Notes under the pieces: generated by a model
What the model saw: only the letters and a program-made list of their open reading frames with translations
The model's database searches: none
What the model was told of the DNA's origin: nothing
Source of the DNA: Algibacter lectus
Lineage (GTDB): Bacteria > Bacteroidota > Bacteroidia > Flavobacteriales > Flavobacteriaceae
Reading direction: 5' to 3'
Length of the DNA stretch: 64,000 nucleotides
Assembly (NCBI RefSeq): GCF_900112395.1
Contig: NZ_FOLN01000008.1
Coordinates: forward strand, 151,665-215,664
Shown here: one piece after another, positions 25,294 to 35,154 of the stretch
Layout of the letters: each line of letters opens with the position of its first letter
Position numbering within the stretch: the first letter of the stretch is position 1
Translations under genes and position numbers: made by a program

Positions 25294-26610
25294 TTCCTTT
25301 CTTAAATTATTGATAGCATTTACAACAGCACTATGGCTAACAGGATTGTTTGCAAAATGTTCAACTAGAATCACTTTTTCTGCATCATTAGCTTCAAACT
25401 GATTTAAAATATTCATAAGGTGCATTTTCATGTGTCCTTTTTGAATACCAGTAGTTGTAAGCGAACGCAATGCTGCGAAGTTTTGTGCTAATCCTGCAAC
25501 TGCTACAATAGACATCAACTCTTTTGCCGATGGTTTATGGAGTAATTCTAAAGCTAATTTAACCAAAGGGTGTAAGCCTGTTAATCCGCCAACGGTACCC
25601 AAAGCTAATGGTATTTCCATCCAAAAGGTAAATATGCCGTTTTCAATTTTAGAGTGCGATAAGCTACTGTATTTTCCGTTTCTAGAAGCATAAGCATGTA
25701 CGCCAGCCTCTACAGCTCTAAAATCGTTTCCGGTGGCAAGTACAACAGCATCAATACCATTCATAATACCTTTATTATGAGTCACGGCTCTATAAGGTTC
25801 TACTTCTGCAATATTTACAGCTCTCACAAATTTTTCAGCGAAAGCTTTACCAGAAATGGCTTTATTTTCACTTAAATCTTCCACCTTACAACTTACCTCG
25901 GCACGCACTAAACATTCGGGTACGTAGTTAGAAAGGATGCTCATCACTATTTCTAGATGCTTTTCTTCTTCACAAAAACCAGAAAATAATAAAGCCTCAT
26001 TTTTAAAGGTTTTTGCAAATTGCTCTAGACAAGAATTTATAAAATTAGCACCCATGGCATCTAGCGTTTCAAAAGAGGCGTGTAGTTGGTAGTAGCCTTC
26101 AATATCGGCTGTTTTATCTCGTAATTCAATATCTAGAATACCACCGCCACGAGCTTCCATGTTTTTGGTAAGTGGCTTAGCTTCGGTAATTAATTTTTGT
26201 TTTACGGTGTCGAAAAACGATTTTAGATTTTCATAATCACCATGAAACATAAAATGAACTTGTCCAATTTTTGTAGTAGAAATTACAGTAGTTTTAAAAC
26301 CACCTCTGTCTAGCCAAAATTTTGCAGCTTTACTTGCTGCGGCTACAACAGAGCTTTCTTCAATAGCCATTGGTATGGCGTAAAGCGTTTCGTTTATTAA
26401 AAAGTTAGGAGCAACACCAAGTGGTAAATAATAATTACTAATGGTGTTTTCTATAAACTCATCATGTAATTGCTGTAGCTTTTCGTTATCATTCCAGTAT
26501 TGTTTTAAAACAGCTTTCGTGTTTTCTGCATTGGCAAAATAGGTATTTGCAATCCAGTCAATTTTTTTAGATTTAGATAATTTTGAAAATCCAGCAATCG
26601 TTTTACTCAT
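25291..26610 (-). CDS. Hydroxymethylglutaryl-CoA reductase (class II)
   Basis: 439 residues. Class II HMG-CoA reductase of the mevalonate route for isoprenoids. The catalytic residues align with the Pseudomonas mevalonii enzyme: Glu84 or Glu85 (MAIEESSVV), Lys280 (THNKGI), Asp296 (ATGNDFRAVE) and His393 (QKGHMKMH). LDAMGANFINSCLE is the CoA/cofactor dimer segment. Whether it runs in the biosynthetic (NADPH) direction is inferred from the Bacteroidota mevalonate pathway. No other mevalonate gene is next to it. A possible TATCTTTA -7 element lies at 26631-26638 on the minus strand. Confidence 0.93.
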   Translation of the reverse strand: MSKTIAGFSKLSKSKKIDWIANTYFANAENTKAVLKQYWNDNEKLQQLHDEFIENTISNYYLPLGVAPNFLINETLYAIPMAIEESSVVAAASKAAKFWLDRGGFKTTVISTTKIGQVHFMFHGDYENLKSFFDTVKQKLITEAKPLTKNMEARGGGILDIELRDKTADIEGYYQLHASFETLDAMGANFINSCLEQFAKTFKNEALLFSGFCEEEKHLEIVMSILSNYVPECLVRAEVSCKVEDLSENKAISGKAFAEKFVRAVNIAEVEPYRAVTHNKGIMNGIDAVVLATGNDFRAVEAGVHAYASRNGKYSSLSHSKIENGIFTFWMEIPLALGTVGGLTGLHPLVKLALELLHKPSAKELMSIVAVAGLAQNFAALRSLTTTGIQKGHMKMHLMNILNQFEANDAEKVILVEHFANNPVSHSAVVNAINNLRKE

Positions 26611-26630
26611 AATTTGTTCATTTAACGGTG

Positions 26631-26638
26631 TAAAGATA
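26631..26638 (-). promoter_or_regulatory. Putative -7 element of the HMG-CoA reductase promoter
   Basis: Minus-strand TATCTTTA differs from TAnnTTTG in the last base, about 20 bp before the start codon. No -33 element is clear. Confidence 0.3.
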
Positions 26639-26761
26639 ATACTCTTCTTATAATTAATCGTGAACTTGAGTTTTACTAGTTATTTATGTGTTAATATTAT
26701 CGTTTTTTTGAAGTATTTTTACTAAACTTGCCGGTATTATGAGAAATAAACATCAATTTTA

Positions 26762-28951
26762 ATGAAATACCTAAGATTCAGCTTTCAAATTTGTCTTTTT
26801 TTTACAGCCGTATTATCTGCTCAAAATAAAGAGGTTACTCTAGAAGAAATATGGAACGGAACATTTAGAACTGAAAGGCTGGATGCTTTACATTCTATGG
26901 CTAATGGTCAGCAATATTCTGTTTTAAATTTTAATCGTGAAGCACGAAGTACTTCTATAGATATCTACGATTATAAAACCTTAGAAAAGGTAAATACTTT
27001 GGTTAGTTCTAGTGATTTACCGAGTGTAGATTATTTTACGGATTACACGTTTAGTGCGGATGAAAGTCAAATTATATTAGCCACAAACGAGGAGTCCATC
27101 TTCCGTCATTCAGTACTTGGGCATTATTATATCTACGATGTAAAAAGTAAAAGTTTAACTTTAATTTCTGAAGAAAAAATACAAGAGCCAACGTTGTCTC
27201 CTAACGGAGATAAAGTAGCTTTTGCCAGAAATAATAATTTATATATTAAGGATTTAGTAACAACTGAAACTTTTCAAATAACCTTTGATGGTGTAAAAAA
27301 TAAAATTATTAATGGTATTACAGATTGGGTTTACGAGGAAGAATTTGCCTTTGTTCGCGCCTTCGATTGGAATGCCGATGGAACTCAAATAGCATACATT
27401 AGATTTGATGAAACCAACGTGCCTGAATTCTCGATGGATGTTTATGGTAAGGGGCTGTACCAAACACAAGAAGTGTTTAAATATCCTAAAGCTGGTGAAG
27501 CTAATTCTAATGTGTCACTTCATGTTTATAACTTGAAAACGACAAAAACAGCTAAAGTTAATTTAGGAGAAAAGATTGAATATATAGCGAGAATTGAATG
27601 GACTAAAAACGCTGATGTTTTAAGTGCCCAGGTTTTAAATCGTCATCAAAATAAATTAGACTTATTAGCTTATAACGCTGCTGAGAATAAAACTAGTGTA
27701 TTGCTAATTGAAGAAGATAAAGCTTATGTTGATGTTACCGATAATTTAACGTTTTTGAAAGATAATAGTTTTATCTGGACGAGCGAAAAGGATGGCTATA
27801 ATCACATTTACCACTACAGTAAAGATGGTAAGTTGATAAACCAAATAACTAAAGGAGCTTGGGAAGTAACCAATTACTATGGTTTTAATGAAAAAGCGAA
27901 AACTATTTTTTATCAATCGGTAGAAAATGGATCGATAAATCGTGATGTTTATTCTATTAAATTAAACGGTAGGAGCAAAACAAGACTAACCCAAGATGAA
28001 GGAACAAATGGGGCCGATTTTAGTGCCGATTTTTCATATTTTATAAATACATTTTCTAACGCTTCAACACCACCAAGATATACTTTAAACAGTGCTTCTT
28101 CTGGTAAGGTGATTAAGTTGATAAAAAATAATGAAGCGCTATCCAAAACGCTTTCAGAATATAAAATTTCTAACAAAGAATTTAGCACAATTGCTATAAA
28201 CGGAAACGATTTAAATATGTGGACGGTTAAGCCTACAGATTTTGATCCTTCAAAACAGTATCCGTTATTAATGTTTCAGTACTCTGGACCAGGTTCGCAA
28301 CAAGTTGCAAATAGTTGGATAAGTTCTAACGATTATTGGTATCAATTATTGGCGCAAAAAGGCTATATTGTAGCCTGTGTTGACGGACGAGGAACTGGGT
28401 TTAAAGGTGCTGATTTTAAAAAAGTAACTCAAAATGAATTAGGGAAATACGAAGTTGAAGATCAAATTGCTGCGGCTAAGCAGTTAGCGGCTTTACCTTA
28501 TATAGATGCCGAGCGTATTGGTATTTGGGGATGGAGCTTTGGTGGCTTTATGAGTAGTAACTGTTTGTTTAAAGGGAATGATGTTTTTAAAATGGCAATA
28601 GCTGTTGCGCCGGTAAGTAGCTGGCGTTTTTACGATTCTATTTACACAGAGCGTTACATGGCAACACCACAAGAGAATTCAAGTGGTTATGATGAAAATT
28701 CGCCTATAAATCATGTTGAAAAACTTAAAGGAGATTTTCTTTTAATTCATGGTTCTGGAGATGATAATGTGCATGTGCAAAACACAATGCGTTTGGTTGA
28801 AGCCTTAGTGCAAGCAAACAAACAATTTGATTGGGGGATTTATCCAGATAAAAACCATGGTATTTATGGTGGTAATACAAGGTTGCATTTATATACAAAA
28901 ATGACCAACTTTTTAGATAAAAATCTAGGTGATAAAATAAGCAAGAAATAA
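26762..28951 (+). CDS. Dipeptidyl-peptidase IV-like S9 peptidase
   Basis: 729 residues with a signal peptide (ending near VLSAQ). The N-terminal beta-propeller keeps DWVYEEEFAFVRAFDW, the double-Glu motif that holds substrate N-termini in DPP4. The C-terminal hydrolase has nucleophile Ser592 in GWSFGGFMS, an acid in HGSGDDNVH and His699 in KNHGIYGG. It cuts Xaa-Pro dipeptides from peptides in the periplasm. The two following POT transporters on the same strand suggest a peptide-use group. Confidence 0.93.
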   Translation: MKYLRFSFQICLFFTAVLSAQNKEVTLEEIWNGTFRTERLDALHSMANGQQYSVLNFNREARSTSIDIYDYKTLEKVNTLVSSSDLPSVDYFTDYTFSADESQIILATNEESIFRHSVLGHYYIYDVKSKSLTLISEEKIQEPTLSPNGDKVAFARNNNLYIKDLVTTETFQITFDGVKNKIINGITDWVYEEEFAFVRAFDWNADGTQIAYIRFDETNVPEFSMDVYGKGLYQTQEVFKYPKAGEANSNVSLHVYNLKTTKTAKVNLGEKIEYIARIEWTKNADVLSAQVLNRHQNKLDLLAYNAAENKTSVLLIEEDKAYVDVTDNLTFLKDNSFIWTSEKDGYNHIYHYSKDGKLINQITKGAWEVTNYYGFNEKAKTIFYQSVENGSINRDVYSIKLNGRSKTRLTQDEGTNGADFSADFSYFINTFSNASTPPRYTLNSASSGKVIKLIKNNEALSKTLSEYKISNKEFSTIAINGNDLNMWTVKPTDFDPSKQYPLLMFQYSGPGSQQVANSWISSNDYWYQLLAQKGYIVACVDGRGTGFKGADFKKVTQNELGKYEVEDQIAAAKQLAALPYIDAERIGIWGWSFGGFMSSNCLFKGNDVFKMAIAVAPVSSWRFYDSIYTERYMATPQENSSGYDENSPINHVEKLKGDFLLIHGSGDDNVHVQNTMRLVEALVQANKQFDWGIYPDKNHGIYGGNTRLHLYTKMTNFLDKNLGDKISKK

Positions 28952-28980
28952 TAAAAGCATAATTAACTAACAACAAATTT

Positions 28981-30534
28981 ATGGCAGCTAAGGCATTGCA
29001 ACCACATCAAAAGGAGTTATTTGGACAACCAATAGGACTGTATATTTTATTTTTAACCGAAATGTGGGAACGCTTTTCATACTACGGTATGCGTGCCTTA
29101 TTGGTGTTGTATATGACTACGCAAACTACGGGAGATGCTAGAGGTGCAGGTTTAGCCTGGACAGACCAAGAAGCTTTAGCGCTTTACGGTTGGTATACTA
29201 TGCTGGTTTATGTAATGTCTATCCCAGGAGGAATGATTGCAGATAAATTGATTGGTCAGAAAAAAGCCGTCCTATATGGAGCCGTTATTTTATGTATTGG
29301 TCATGCCGTTTTAGTACTTACTGATATTTGGGCATTTTATACCGGTTTAGGTTTAGTTATTCTAGGTGTTGGTTTATTAAAACCTAACATTTCTACTATG
29401 GTTGGTGGCTTGTATAAGGCAGGTGATATTAGACGTGATAAAGGATTTAGTATTTTTTATATAGGTATTAACTTAGGGTCGCTTTTAGCAACTATGATTG
29501 TTGGTGGTGTTGTTGCAAAATGGGGATGGCATGCTGGTTTCGGGTTAGCAGGTGTTGTTATGGTTCTTGGATTAATAAACTATATCGCTGGTCAAAAATA
29601 TTTATCTCAGGTCGGTAACTTTATACCGAGCACAAATGATAAAAACGAGGTGTCTTACGGTCAGTTGTATTCTGAGTTGTTTAGTTCTCCAAAACAATTA
29701 ATGTTTGCAGGTGTATTATTAGCGGCATCTTTATTTGGTTGGTATGCTATGGGCTGGGGTTATGGTCTATTGTTTTTGTTTTTAACAGCAATAGCGTCTT
29801 TATTAATGATGATTTATAAAGATTTAGATACGCAAGTGTATAAAGATCGTTTTGTTGTGTTACTGCTATCATTCATTATGGTAATTATCTTTTGGGGCGC
29901 TTTTGAGCAAGCCGGAGGGTTAATTAATTTATATACAGATACTAAGACGGATAGAGTGTTGTTTGGTTGGGAAATACCAACAGTTATGTTTCAAAGTTTA
30001 AATGCCGGATTTATTATTCTTCTTGCAACTACTGTAGCTGGTATTTGGGCTAAACGAAAACTAAAAGGAAGAGAAGCTTCTTCTATATTTAAAATGGCAG
30101 CAGGTATTATAATCATGGGCTTTGGTTTTCTATTCATGGTATTTGCAGCCATGGAGTTTGAAAAATCTGGAACGTCTAGCATGATTTGGTTAGTGTTAGC
30201 TTATTTATTTCATACCATTGGAGAGCTTTGTATTTCGCCAGTTGCGCTTTCTTTTATAACAAAATTAGCGCCTGTTAAATACGCTTCATTAATGATGGGA
30301 GTTTATTTCGCTGCCACTGGTCTTGGTAATAAAGTCGCTGGTGTTATAGGTGAATCTGCAAGTGAATTTGGAGAGCTTAATATTTTTGCAGGAATTGTAA
30401 TTTTTACTGTAGTTATTGGTGTATTATTTATAATAATTTTGAAGCCATTAAAACGGTTAACTCATGGAGCGGAAGAAAGCGAACGCGTTTTAAAAAACGA
30501 AGAAGCTGAAGGTTTCGAATTAGCTGAAAACTAA
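28981..30534 (+). CDS. POT family proton-coupled di/tripeptide transporter
   Basis: 517 residues of MFS fold with about 12-14 membrane segments. The POT signature ExxERFxYY is in EMWERFSYYGMRALLVLYM, and GLLKPNISTMVGGLY, FSIFYIGINLGSLL and the C-terminal YLFHTIGELCISPV are family markers. It imports small peptides with protons across the inner membrane. It starts 30 bp after the DPP4-like gene, consistent with uptake of the dipeptides that enzyme releases. A terminator separates it from the second POT gene. Confidence 0.95.
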   Translation: MAAKALQPHQKELFGQPIGLYILFLTEMWERFSYYGMRALLVLYMTTQTTGDARGAGLAWTDQEALALYGWYTMLVYVMSIPGGMIADKLIGQKKAVLYGAVILCIGHAVLVLTDIWAFYTGLGLVILGVGLLKPNISTMVGGLYKAGDIRRDKGFSIFYIGINLGSLLATMIVGGVVAKWGWHAGFGLAGVVMVLGLINYIAGQKYLSQVGNFIPSTNDKNEVSYGQLYSELFSSPKQLMFAGVLLAASLFGWYAMGWGYGLLFLFLTAIASLLMMIYKDLDTQVYKDRFVVLLLSFIMVIIFWGAFEQAGGLINLYTDTKTDRVLFGWEIPTVMFQSLNAGFIILLATTVAGIWAKRKLKGREASSIFKMAAGIIIMGFGFLFMVFAAMEFEKSGTSSMIWLVLAYLFHTIGELCISPVALSFITKLAPVKYASLMMGVYFAATGLGNKVAGVIGESASEFGELNIFAGIVIFTVVIGVLFIIILKPLKRLTHGAEESERVLKNEEAEGFELAEN

Positions 30535-30543
30535 AAAGTACAT

Positions 30544-30566
30544 AACCCTCTTTTGAGGGTTTTCTT
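30544..30566 (+). terminator. Hairpin terminator after the first POT gene
   Basis: AACCCTC (30544-30550) and GAGGGTT (30555-30561) form a stem around TTTT, followed by a T-rich stretch. Confidence 0.7.
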
Positions 30567-30592
30567 CATTATAACCATTAAATATTCTTTTT

Positions 30593-32377
30593 ATGAATAC
30601 AGATATTGAAAATCTATTTAAAGACAAAGTAATAGGGCATCCTGCAGGTTTGTTTATTATTTTCTTTACAGAAATGTGGGAACGTTTTTCATTCTACGGA
30701 ATGCGTATTCTTTTAGTATTGTTTTTAACTGCACCTATGCTTGGCACTAATCCAGGTTGGGAGTGGCCTCGTGAGCATGCTTTGGCTTTAATTGGAACTT
30801 ATGGTTCTATGCTGTATTTAACCCCTATTATTGGTGGTTGGGTCGCCGATAAAATTACGGGTTATAAATGGGCTGTAATTATTGGTTGCTTCTTCATGAT
30901 GCTTGGTCATTTATCTATGGTTTTTGAAACACCTTGGTCTTTGTATTTAGGTTTGGCTTTATTAATTGTTGGTACAGGTTTTTTTAAGCCTAATATGACT
31001 TCTATGATTTCTGAAATGTACAAAGGCAAAGAGTCTAAAAAAGATGGCGCTTATACTATTTATTATATGGGTGTAAATGCTGGAGCTTTCTTCGGAATGA
31101 TGCTTTGTGGTTATTTAGCAGAAAATATTGGTTGGAGCTATGGTTTTGGACTGGCAGGTATCTTTATGTTACTTGGTCTAATTCAGTTTTGGTTAGCAAA
31201 AGACTTTTTTGGACAAATTGGTGAAAAACCATCTAAAGTGCATGAAGTAGAATTGCCTCAAAATATTAATGAAAGAAATCCTAAAGAACAAGATGCAACA
31301 GAGCATGTTGAGAAGTTAAATCCTTTTACTTCTGTAGATAAGGTGTTGATAATTTTATCTGCACTAGGAGGCTTTTTATATCTTTTAAACGATCCAATTT
31401 CTAAGATAGGAAACGTTAATTTGTTAAACTTCAAATTAGGAGGTTTAGATGGTTCTAGTGTTACTGTTTTAACGGCGTTAGTTCTGTTTTTATATTTAAT
31501 AATAACACGTATTTCTCGATATTCTAGAATTGTGCGCGATAAAATTATTGCAGTGTCTGTTTTTGCTGTATTTACAGTAATATTCTTTGCAGCTTTCGAG
31601 CAAGCTTTAGGCTCTATGACGCTTTTTGCTAGAGATTATACAGAGCGTGCCCTTACTGGTAGTTCTGCAACAATTTTTAAAGTTATCGATTTAATATTAA
31701 CTGTAGGTCCATTAGCAATTATCACTTATGTTTTACTTTTGCTTTTCAAAAAAACATATAAGAAAATCTTATTGTCAAATATAATTCTGAGCTTGTCTTT
31801 TGTGTTTCTATGGTATATTGTTTATTATAAAATTAATAATGAATTCAGTAAAGATGCTACTGAAGTACCTGCAACTTGGTTTGGTATTTTAAATTCATTT
31901 TTCATAATTACATTAGCACCATTATTTTCTAGATGGTGGGAAAGTAAATATAACCCGAGTGCAGCCACAAAGTATGGTATTGGTTTATTGCTTTTAGGTT
32001 TAGGTTTTGGTGTGTTAGTTTTTGGTACATTGGGTATTCCGCAAGGCGCAAAAACAGCATCGGTTAGTATGGTGTTCTTAATATTGGCTTACCTGTTACA
32101 TACTATGGGAGAATTGTGTATTTCTCCGGTAGGTTTATCATACTTAAGTAAATTAGTTCCGGGTAGAATGATTGGGTTTATGTTCGGTATTTGGTATTTA
32201 GCCATTGCTATCGGTCAAAAAGCAGCGGGAACTATGGGAGGCATGATTGATAAGATTACTGCAGAGTATTCTCTAAGTAGTTTTTTCTTGATATTTACTA
32301 TTGTTCCGGCAATATTTGCGTTAATTTCATTAGTGCTGAATCCTTTACTTAAAAGGCTTATGCATGGTGTACGATAA
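30593..32377 (+). CDS. Second POT family peptide transporter
   Basis: 594 residues, longer than its neighbour because of a cytosolic stretch at about 205-240 and extra central helices. EMWERFSFYGMRILLVLFL, GTGFFKPNMTSMISEMY, YMGVNAGAFFGM and LLHTMGELCISPVGLSYL identify the POT family. It is a tandem paralogue of the gene at 28981, after a hairpin that may set a different expression level. The two may differ in peptide preference. Terminator at 32404. Confidence 0.94.
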   Translation: MNTDIENLFKDKVIGHPAGLFIIFFTEMWERFSFYGMRILLVLFLTAPMLGTNPGWEWPREHALALIGTYGSMLYLTPIIGGWVADKITGYKWAVIIGCFFMMLGHLSMVFETPWSLYLGLALLIVGTGFFKPNMTSMISEMYKGKESKKDGAYTIYYMGVNAGAFFGMMLCGYLAENIGWSYGFGLAGIFMLLGLIQFWLAKDFFGQIGEKPSKVHEVELPQNINERNPKEQDATEHVEKLNPFTSVDKVLIILSALGGFLYLLNDPISKIGNVNLLNFKLGGLDGSSVTVLTALVLFLYLIITRISRYSRIVRDKIIAVSVFAVFTVIFFAAFEQALGSMTLFARDYTERALTGSSATIFKVIDLILTVGPLAIITYVLLLLFKKTYKKILLSNIILSLSFVFLWYIVYYKINNEFSKDATEVPATWFGILNSFFIITLAPLFSRWWESKYNPSAATKYGIGLLLLGLGFGVLVFGTLGIPQGAKTASVSMVFLILAYLLHTMGELCISPVGLSYLSKLVPGRMIGFMFGIWYLAIAIGQKAAGTMGGMIDKITAEYSLSSFFLIFTIVPAIFALISLVLNPLLKRLMHGVR

Positions 32378-32403
32378 TAAAATAAAATGTTAAAATATAT
32401 AAG

Positions 32404-32430
32404 AACGCTCCTTTTTTAGGGGCGTTTTTT
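32404..32430 (+). terminator. Rho-independent terminator after the second POT gene
   Basis: AACGCTCC (32404-32411) and GGGGCGTT (32419-32426) pair with one wobble, followed by six T. Confidence 0.88.
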
Positions 32431-32464
32431 GTAAGTTAGGTACGGCTTTTGTTACTTTTGTAAC
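32428..32464 (+). promoter_or_regulatory. Promoter with a palindrome over the -7 element, for the thioredoxin-like gene
   Basis: TTTG at 32428-32431 and TACTTTTG at 32453-32460 are 21 bp apart, close to the Bacteroidota -33/-7 spacing. The -7 element lies within the inverted repeat GTTACTTTTGTAAC (32451-32464), which could be an operator. The start codon is 60 bp downstream. Confidence 0.6.
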
Positions 32465-32519
32465 AGGTTAACAGTTTTAAATAATAAATATGAAGCTGAA
32501 TACATTAAAATTAATTGCA

Positions 32520-33068
32520 ATGAAAAAAATAACATTCGTGTTTTTATTGACGCTTATTACTACGGTTTACGTAAGCGCACAAGAAATTAACTGGTTAACT
32601 TTAGATGAGGCTATAGCGCTTCAAAAGAAAGAGCCAAAAAAAATTATGATGGATATTTATACCAACTGGTGTGGGCCATGTAAAATGTTAGATAAAAATA
32701 CGTTTCAAAATAAAGAAGTAGCAGACTATGTAAATAAACATTATTATGCTGTTAAATTAAATGGAGAAGGAAATGATGTGGTAACGTATAAAGATAAAGC
32801 ATACGGTAACCCTAATTACGACCCGGCAAAAGCAAATAGGCGTAATTCTGCGCACGAATTAGCGCGCTATTTCCAAATAAACGCCTATCCAACAGTTTTG
32901 TTCTTTGATGAAACAGCTGAGGTTATTACGCCGTTAAGAGGATATCAAACACCTCCGCAATTAGAGTTGTATTTAAAAATGTTTAAAAACGACGATCACA
33001 AAAATATTAAAACACAAGATGAATTTAATACGTATTACAATGCGTTTAAAGCAGAATTTAAAGGGTAG
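32520..33068 (+). CDS. Secreted thioredoxin-fold protein with CGPC
   Basis: 182 residues from ATG 32520 (MKKITFVFLLTLITTVYVSAQ, a clear signal peptide); an upstream ATG at 32490 would add ten residues. The active site WCGPC (Cys51, Cys54) is followed by KMLDKNTFQNKEVADYVNKHY and the cis-Pro AYPTVLFF. The helical insert after the active site (VVTYKDKAYGNPNYDP) is typical of Thioredoxin_7-like periplasmic reductases. The partner protein is unknown. It has its own promoter. Confidence 0.88.
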   Translation: MKKITFVFLLTLITTVYVSAQEINWLTLDEAIALQKKEPKKIMMDIYTNWCGPCKMLDKNTFQNKEVADYVNKHYYAVKLNGEGNDVVTYKDKAYGNPNYDPAKANRRNSAHELARYFQINAYPTVLFFDETAEVITPLRGYQTPPQLELYLKMFKNDDHKNIKTQDEFNTYYNAFKAEFKG

Positions 33069-33090
33069 TTATAGTAGTCCTGAATAGATT

Positions 33091-35130
33091 CTAATATTCA
33101 ATTATAAAAGCTCCCTTTTCATGCGTGTCATGGAAAGGGAGTTTTCGTTTTTTACAAATAGCTTTCCATTGTTTGGTGTATGATTTATAATTGCTGCCAT
33201 CTGCAATTATGTATTTGGGGTGAATAGAATCGATTAATCTATTTAGGTTTATTTTGGGTGATTGACGTAGTAGAACATAATCGGGATTAAACGATTTGAC
33301 ATGGTAGGTGTTTAAGCTATCTACAATTAAAAGTTTTTTGTTTTTCAACAGATAAATAGATTGAAGTTTATTGTATTCAATGTTGTTAATAGAATGGCCT
33401 ACGGTATAGGTTTTTATAGTTGAATTTTTTAAAAGGGCCATGCTATCTAAATCATGAGCTACGCTTAATTTGTTTTGCATCGTGTTGCTAATCATGCTAA
33501 AGCGACTTTTATGAAACACCACAAATTGATTAGAAGGTTTTCTGAAATTTGTGTAAATAAGAGCACACTGAAAACTAATTACAGCTAAAAGCGCCCATTT
33601 TAAAATAGAAAACTTATAATTTTTACAGATTTGTATTATTGAAAAAATCATAAGATAAGACGTTAATACATGCCAGATGGTAAAATGAATATCGTTGAAG
33701 ATAAATGAATCTTGTTGAGAAATAACACTCATAATATAATTCATGCCGCTAATAATATATCTAAAAAAGTCTGCTAAAAATGGAGGTAATATATTTAGAG
33801 ATGCCATTAGAATCACAACAATTCCTAGACCTAAAATAATAGCTAACGGCGGAATAATAATGATGCTGGATAACAGGAATAGTCCCGCGAATTGATGAAA
33901 ATAAAAGAGTAGAAGCGGAGCAATACCAAATTGAGCCGCGATACTTATAGTAATAGTATGCCAATAAATATCTAGTAATTTGTTTTTTGGTTGCCATAAT
34001 TTATAAATCATCGGGTCTATGTAGACAATAGCAAATACAGCCATATAGCTCAATTGAAAACCAACATCGAATATGTAGAGTGGTTTCAGTAATAAAATAA
34101 CGAAAATTGAAATAGCCAAAGTGTTGTATATATTAGTTGGCCTTTTTAAGTTGTTTGCAATGGCAACAATACTAAACATGGTTACTGCTCGAGTTACCGA
34201 TGCTGTTAAGCCAGCAATTACCGCAAAACTCCATAGAATGATAAGTATTAAAATTGTTTTTTGAAGTTTACCAAATTTTAAGCGTTCCATCGGTTTTAAA
34301 ACCCAGTTTAGGAGAATTAGTATAACTCCAATGTGGAGTCCTGAAATAGCCAATATATGTATAGCTCCTGCATTTCTGTAATCGCTATAAATGTCTTCAC
34401 TGAGGTCTTGTCTTTGCCCCAGAAAAAGCGCATTAATTACAGCGAGTTCGTCGGGTTTAAAATGATATTTTTTTAATTTTGAATTAATAAATTGTCGAGT
34501 AGCATTTGCGTATCCAAATACCGTATGTGTGTTATCGCTAATTAAAAATAGCTCGGTAGGTTTTAAGCTGACTTGGTGATAAATGTATTTCTTTTCTAAA
34601 TACGATTCGTAATCAAATTGAAAAGGATTTAACGGATAGCCTAAGCTTTTAAAATTGTTCTTTGTAGAGAATATAGCGTCTACGTTAAGTGTCGGTTTTA
34701 AAGTGTCTTTTGCTATGCTTAGTAGTAGTTTTCCTTGGGTTCGGTTAGTGTCAACTTGTAAAACATCAATAATATATTTGTCGTAAAAAGTATTGGATTT
34801 TAAAACTTCTCGAATTCTGAAAGTGATAGCATGAGCAGAGTCATCTTCATTTAAAAGATATTGGCTGTAATGGTTGTTAAAATTTTGTTGATTATGGATG
34901 TTTACAGTGAGAATTCCAATCGAAATCATTAAGGTAAAAGCAGTAATCCCAAACCAAATAGTTTTAAAAAACTGTTTTCTAGATATAAAATAAGTGAAGC
35001 CTAACAGTAATGATGCAGCTAGTGTAAAATACATAGCCATCATTATTGGAATGGGAATAAAATACCCAATTAAAATGCCTATCACTAGGCAAATGGTTAG
35101 TTTAATTATGGTAAAATTGAGGATTTTCAT
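33091..35130 (-). CDS. ComEC/Rec2-related membrane protein without the metallo-hydrolase motif
   Basis: 679 residues. Four N-terminal hydrophobic segments, an extracytoplasmic OB-like (DUF4131) region, then the Competence core (HILAISGLHIGVILILLNWVL, GLTASVTRAVTMF, DVGFQLSYMAVFAIVYIDP). ComEC forms the DNA-uptake channel in transformable bacteria. The C-terminal 180 residues recall the metallo-beta-lactamase-like domain but lack HxHxDH, so no nuclease function is expected from it. It is the last gene of the surE-to-comEC minus-strand run. Natural transformation in this strain is not shown. Confidence 0.88.
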   Translation of the reverse strand: MKILNFTIIKLTICLVIGILIGYFIPIPIMMAMYFTLAASLLLGFTYFISRKQFFKTIWFGITAFTLMISIGILTVNIHNQQNFNNHYSQYLLNEDDSAHAITFRIREVLKSNTFYDKYIIDVLQVDTNRTQGKLLLSIAKDTLKPTLNVDAIFSTKNNFKSLGYPLNPFQFDYESYLEKKYIYHQVSLKPTELFLISDNTHTVFGYANATRQFINSKLKKYHFKPDELAVINALFLGQRQDLSEDIYSDYRNAGAIHILAISGLHIGVILILLNWVLKPMERLKFGKLQKTILILIILWSFAVIAGLTASVTRAVTMFSIVAIANNLKRPTNIYNTLAISIFVILLLKPLYIFDVGFQLSYMAVFAIVYIDPMIYKLWQPKNKLLDIYWHTITISIAAQFGIAPLLLFYFHQFAGLFLLSSIIIIPPLAIILGLGIVVILMASLNILPPFLADFFRYIISGMNYIMSVISQQDSFIFNDIHFTIWHVLTSYLMIFSIIQICKNYKFSILKWALLAVISFQCALIYTNFRKPSNQFVVFHKSRFSMISNTMQNKLSVAHDLDSMALLKNSTIKTYTVGHSINNIEYNKLQSIYLLKNKKLLIVDSLNTYHVKSFNPDYVLLRQSPKINLNRLIDSIHPKYIIADGSNYKSYTKQWKAICKKRKLPFHDTHEKGAFIIEY

Positions 35131-35154
35131 AATTAAACTAAGATATAAAATATC

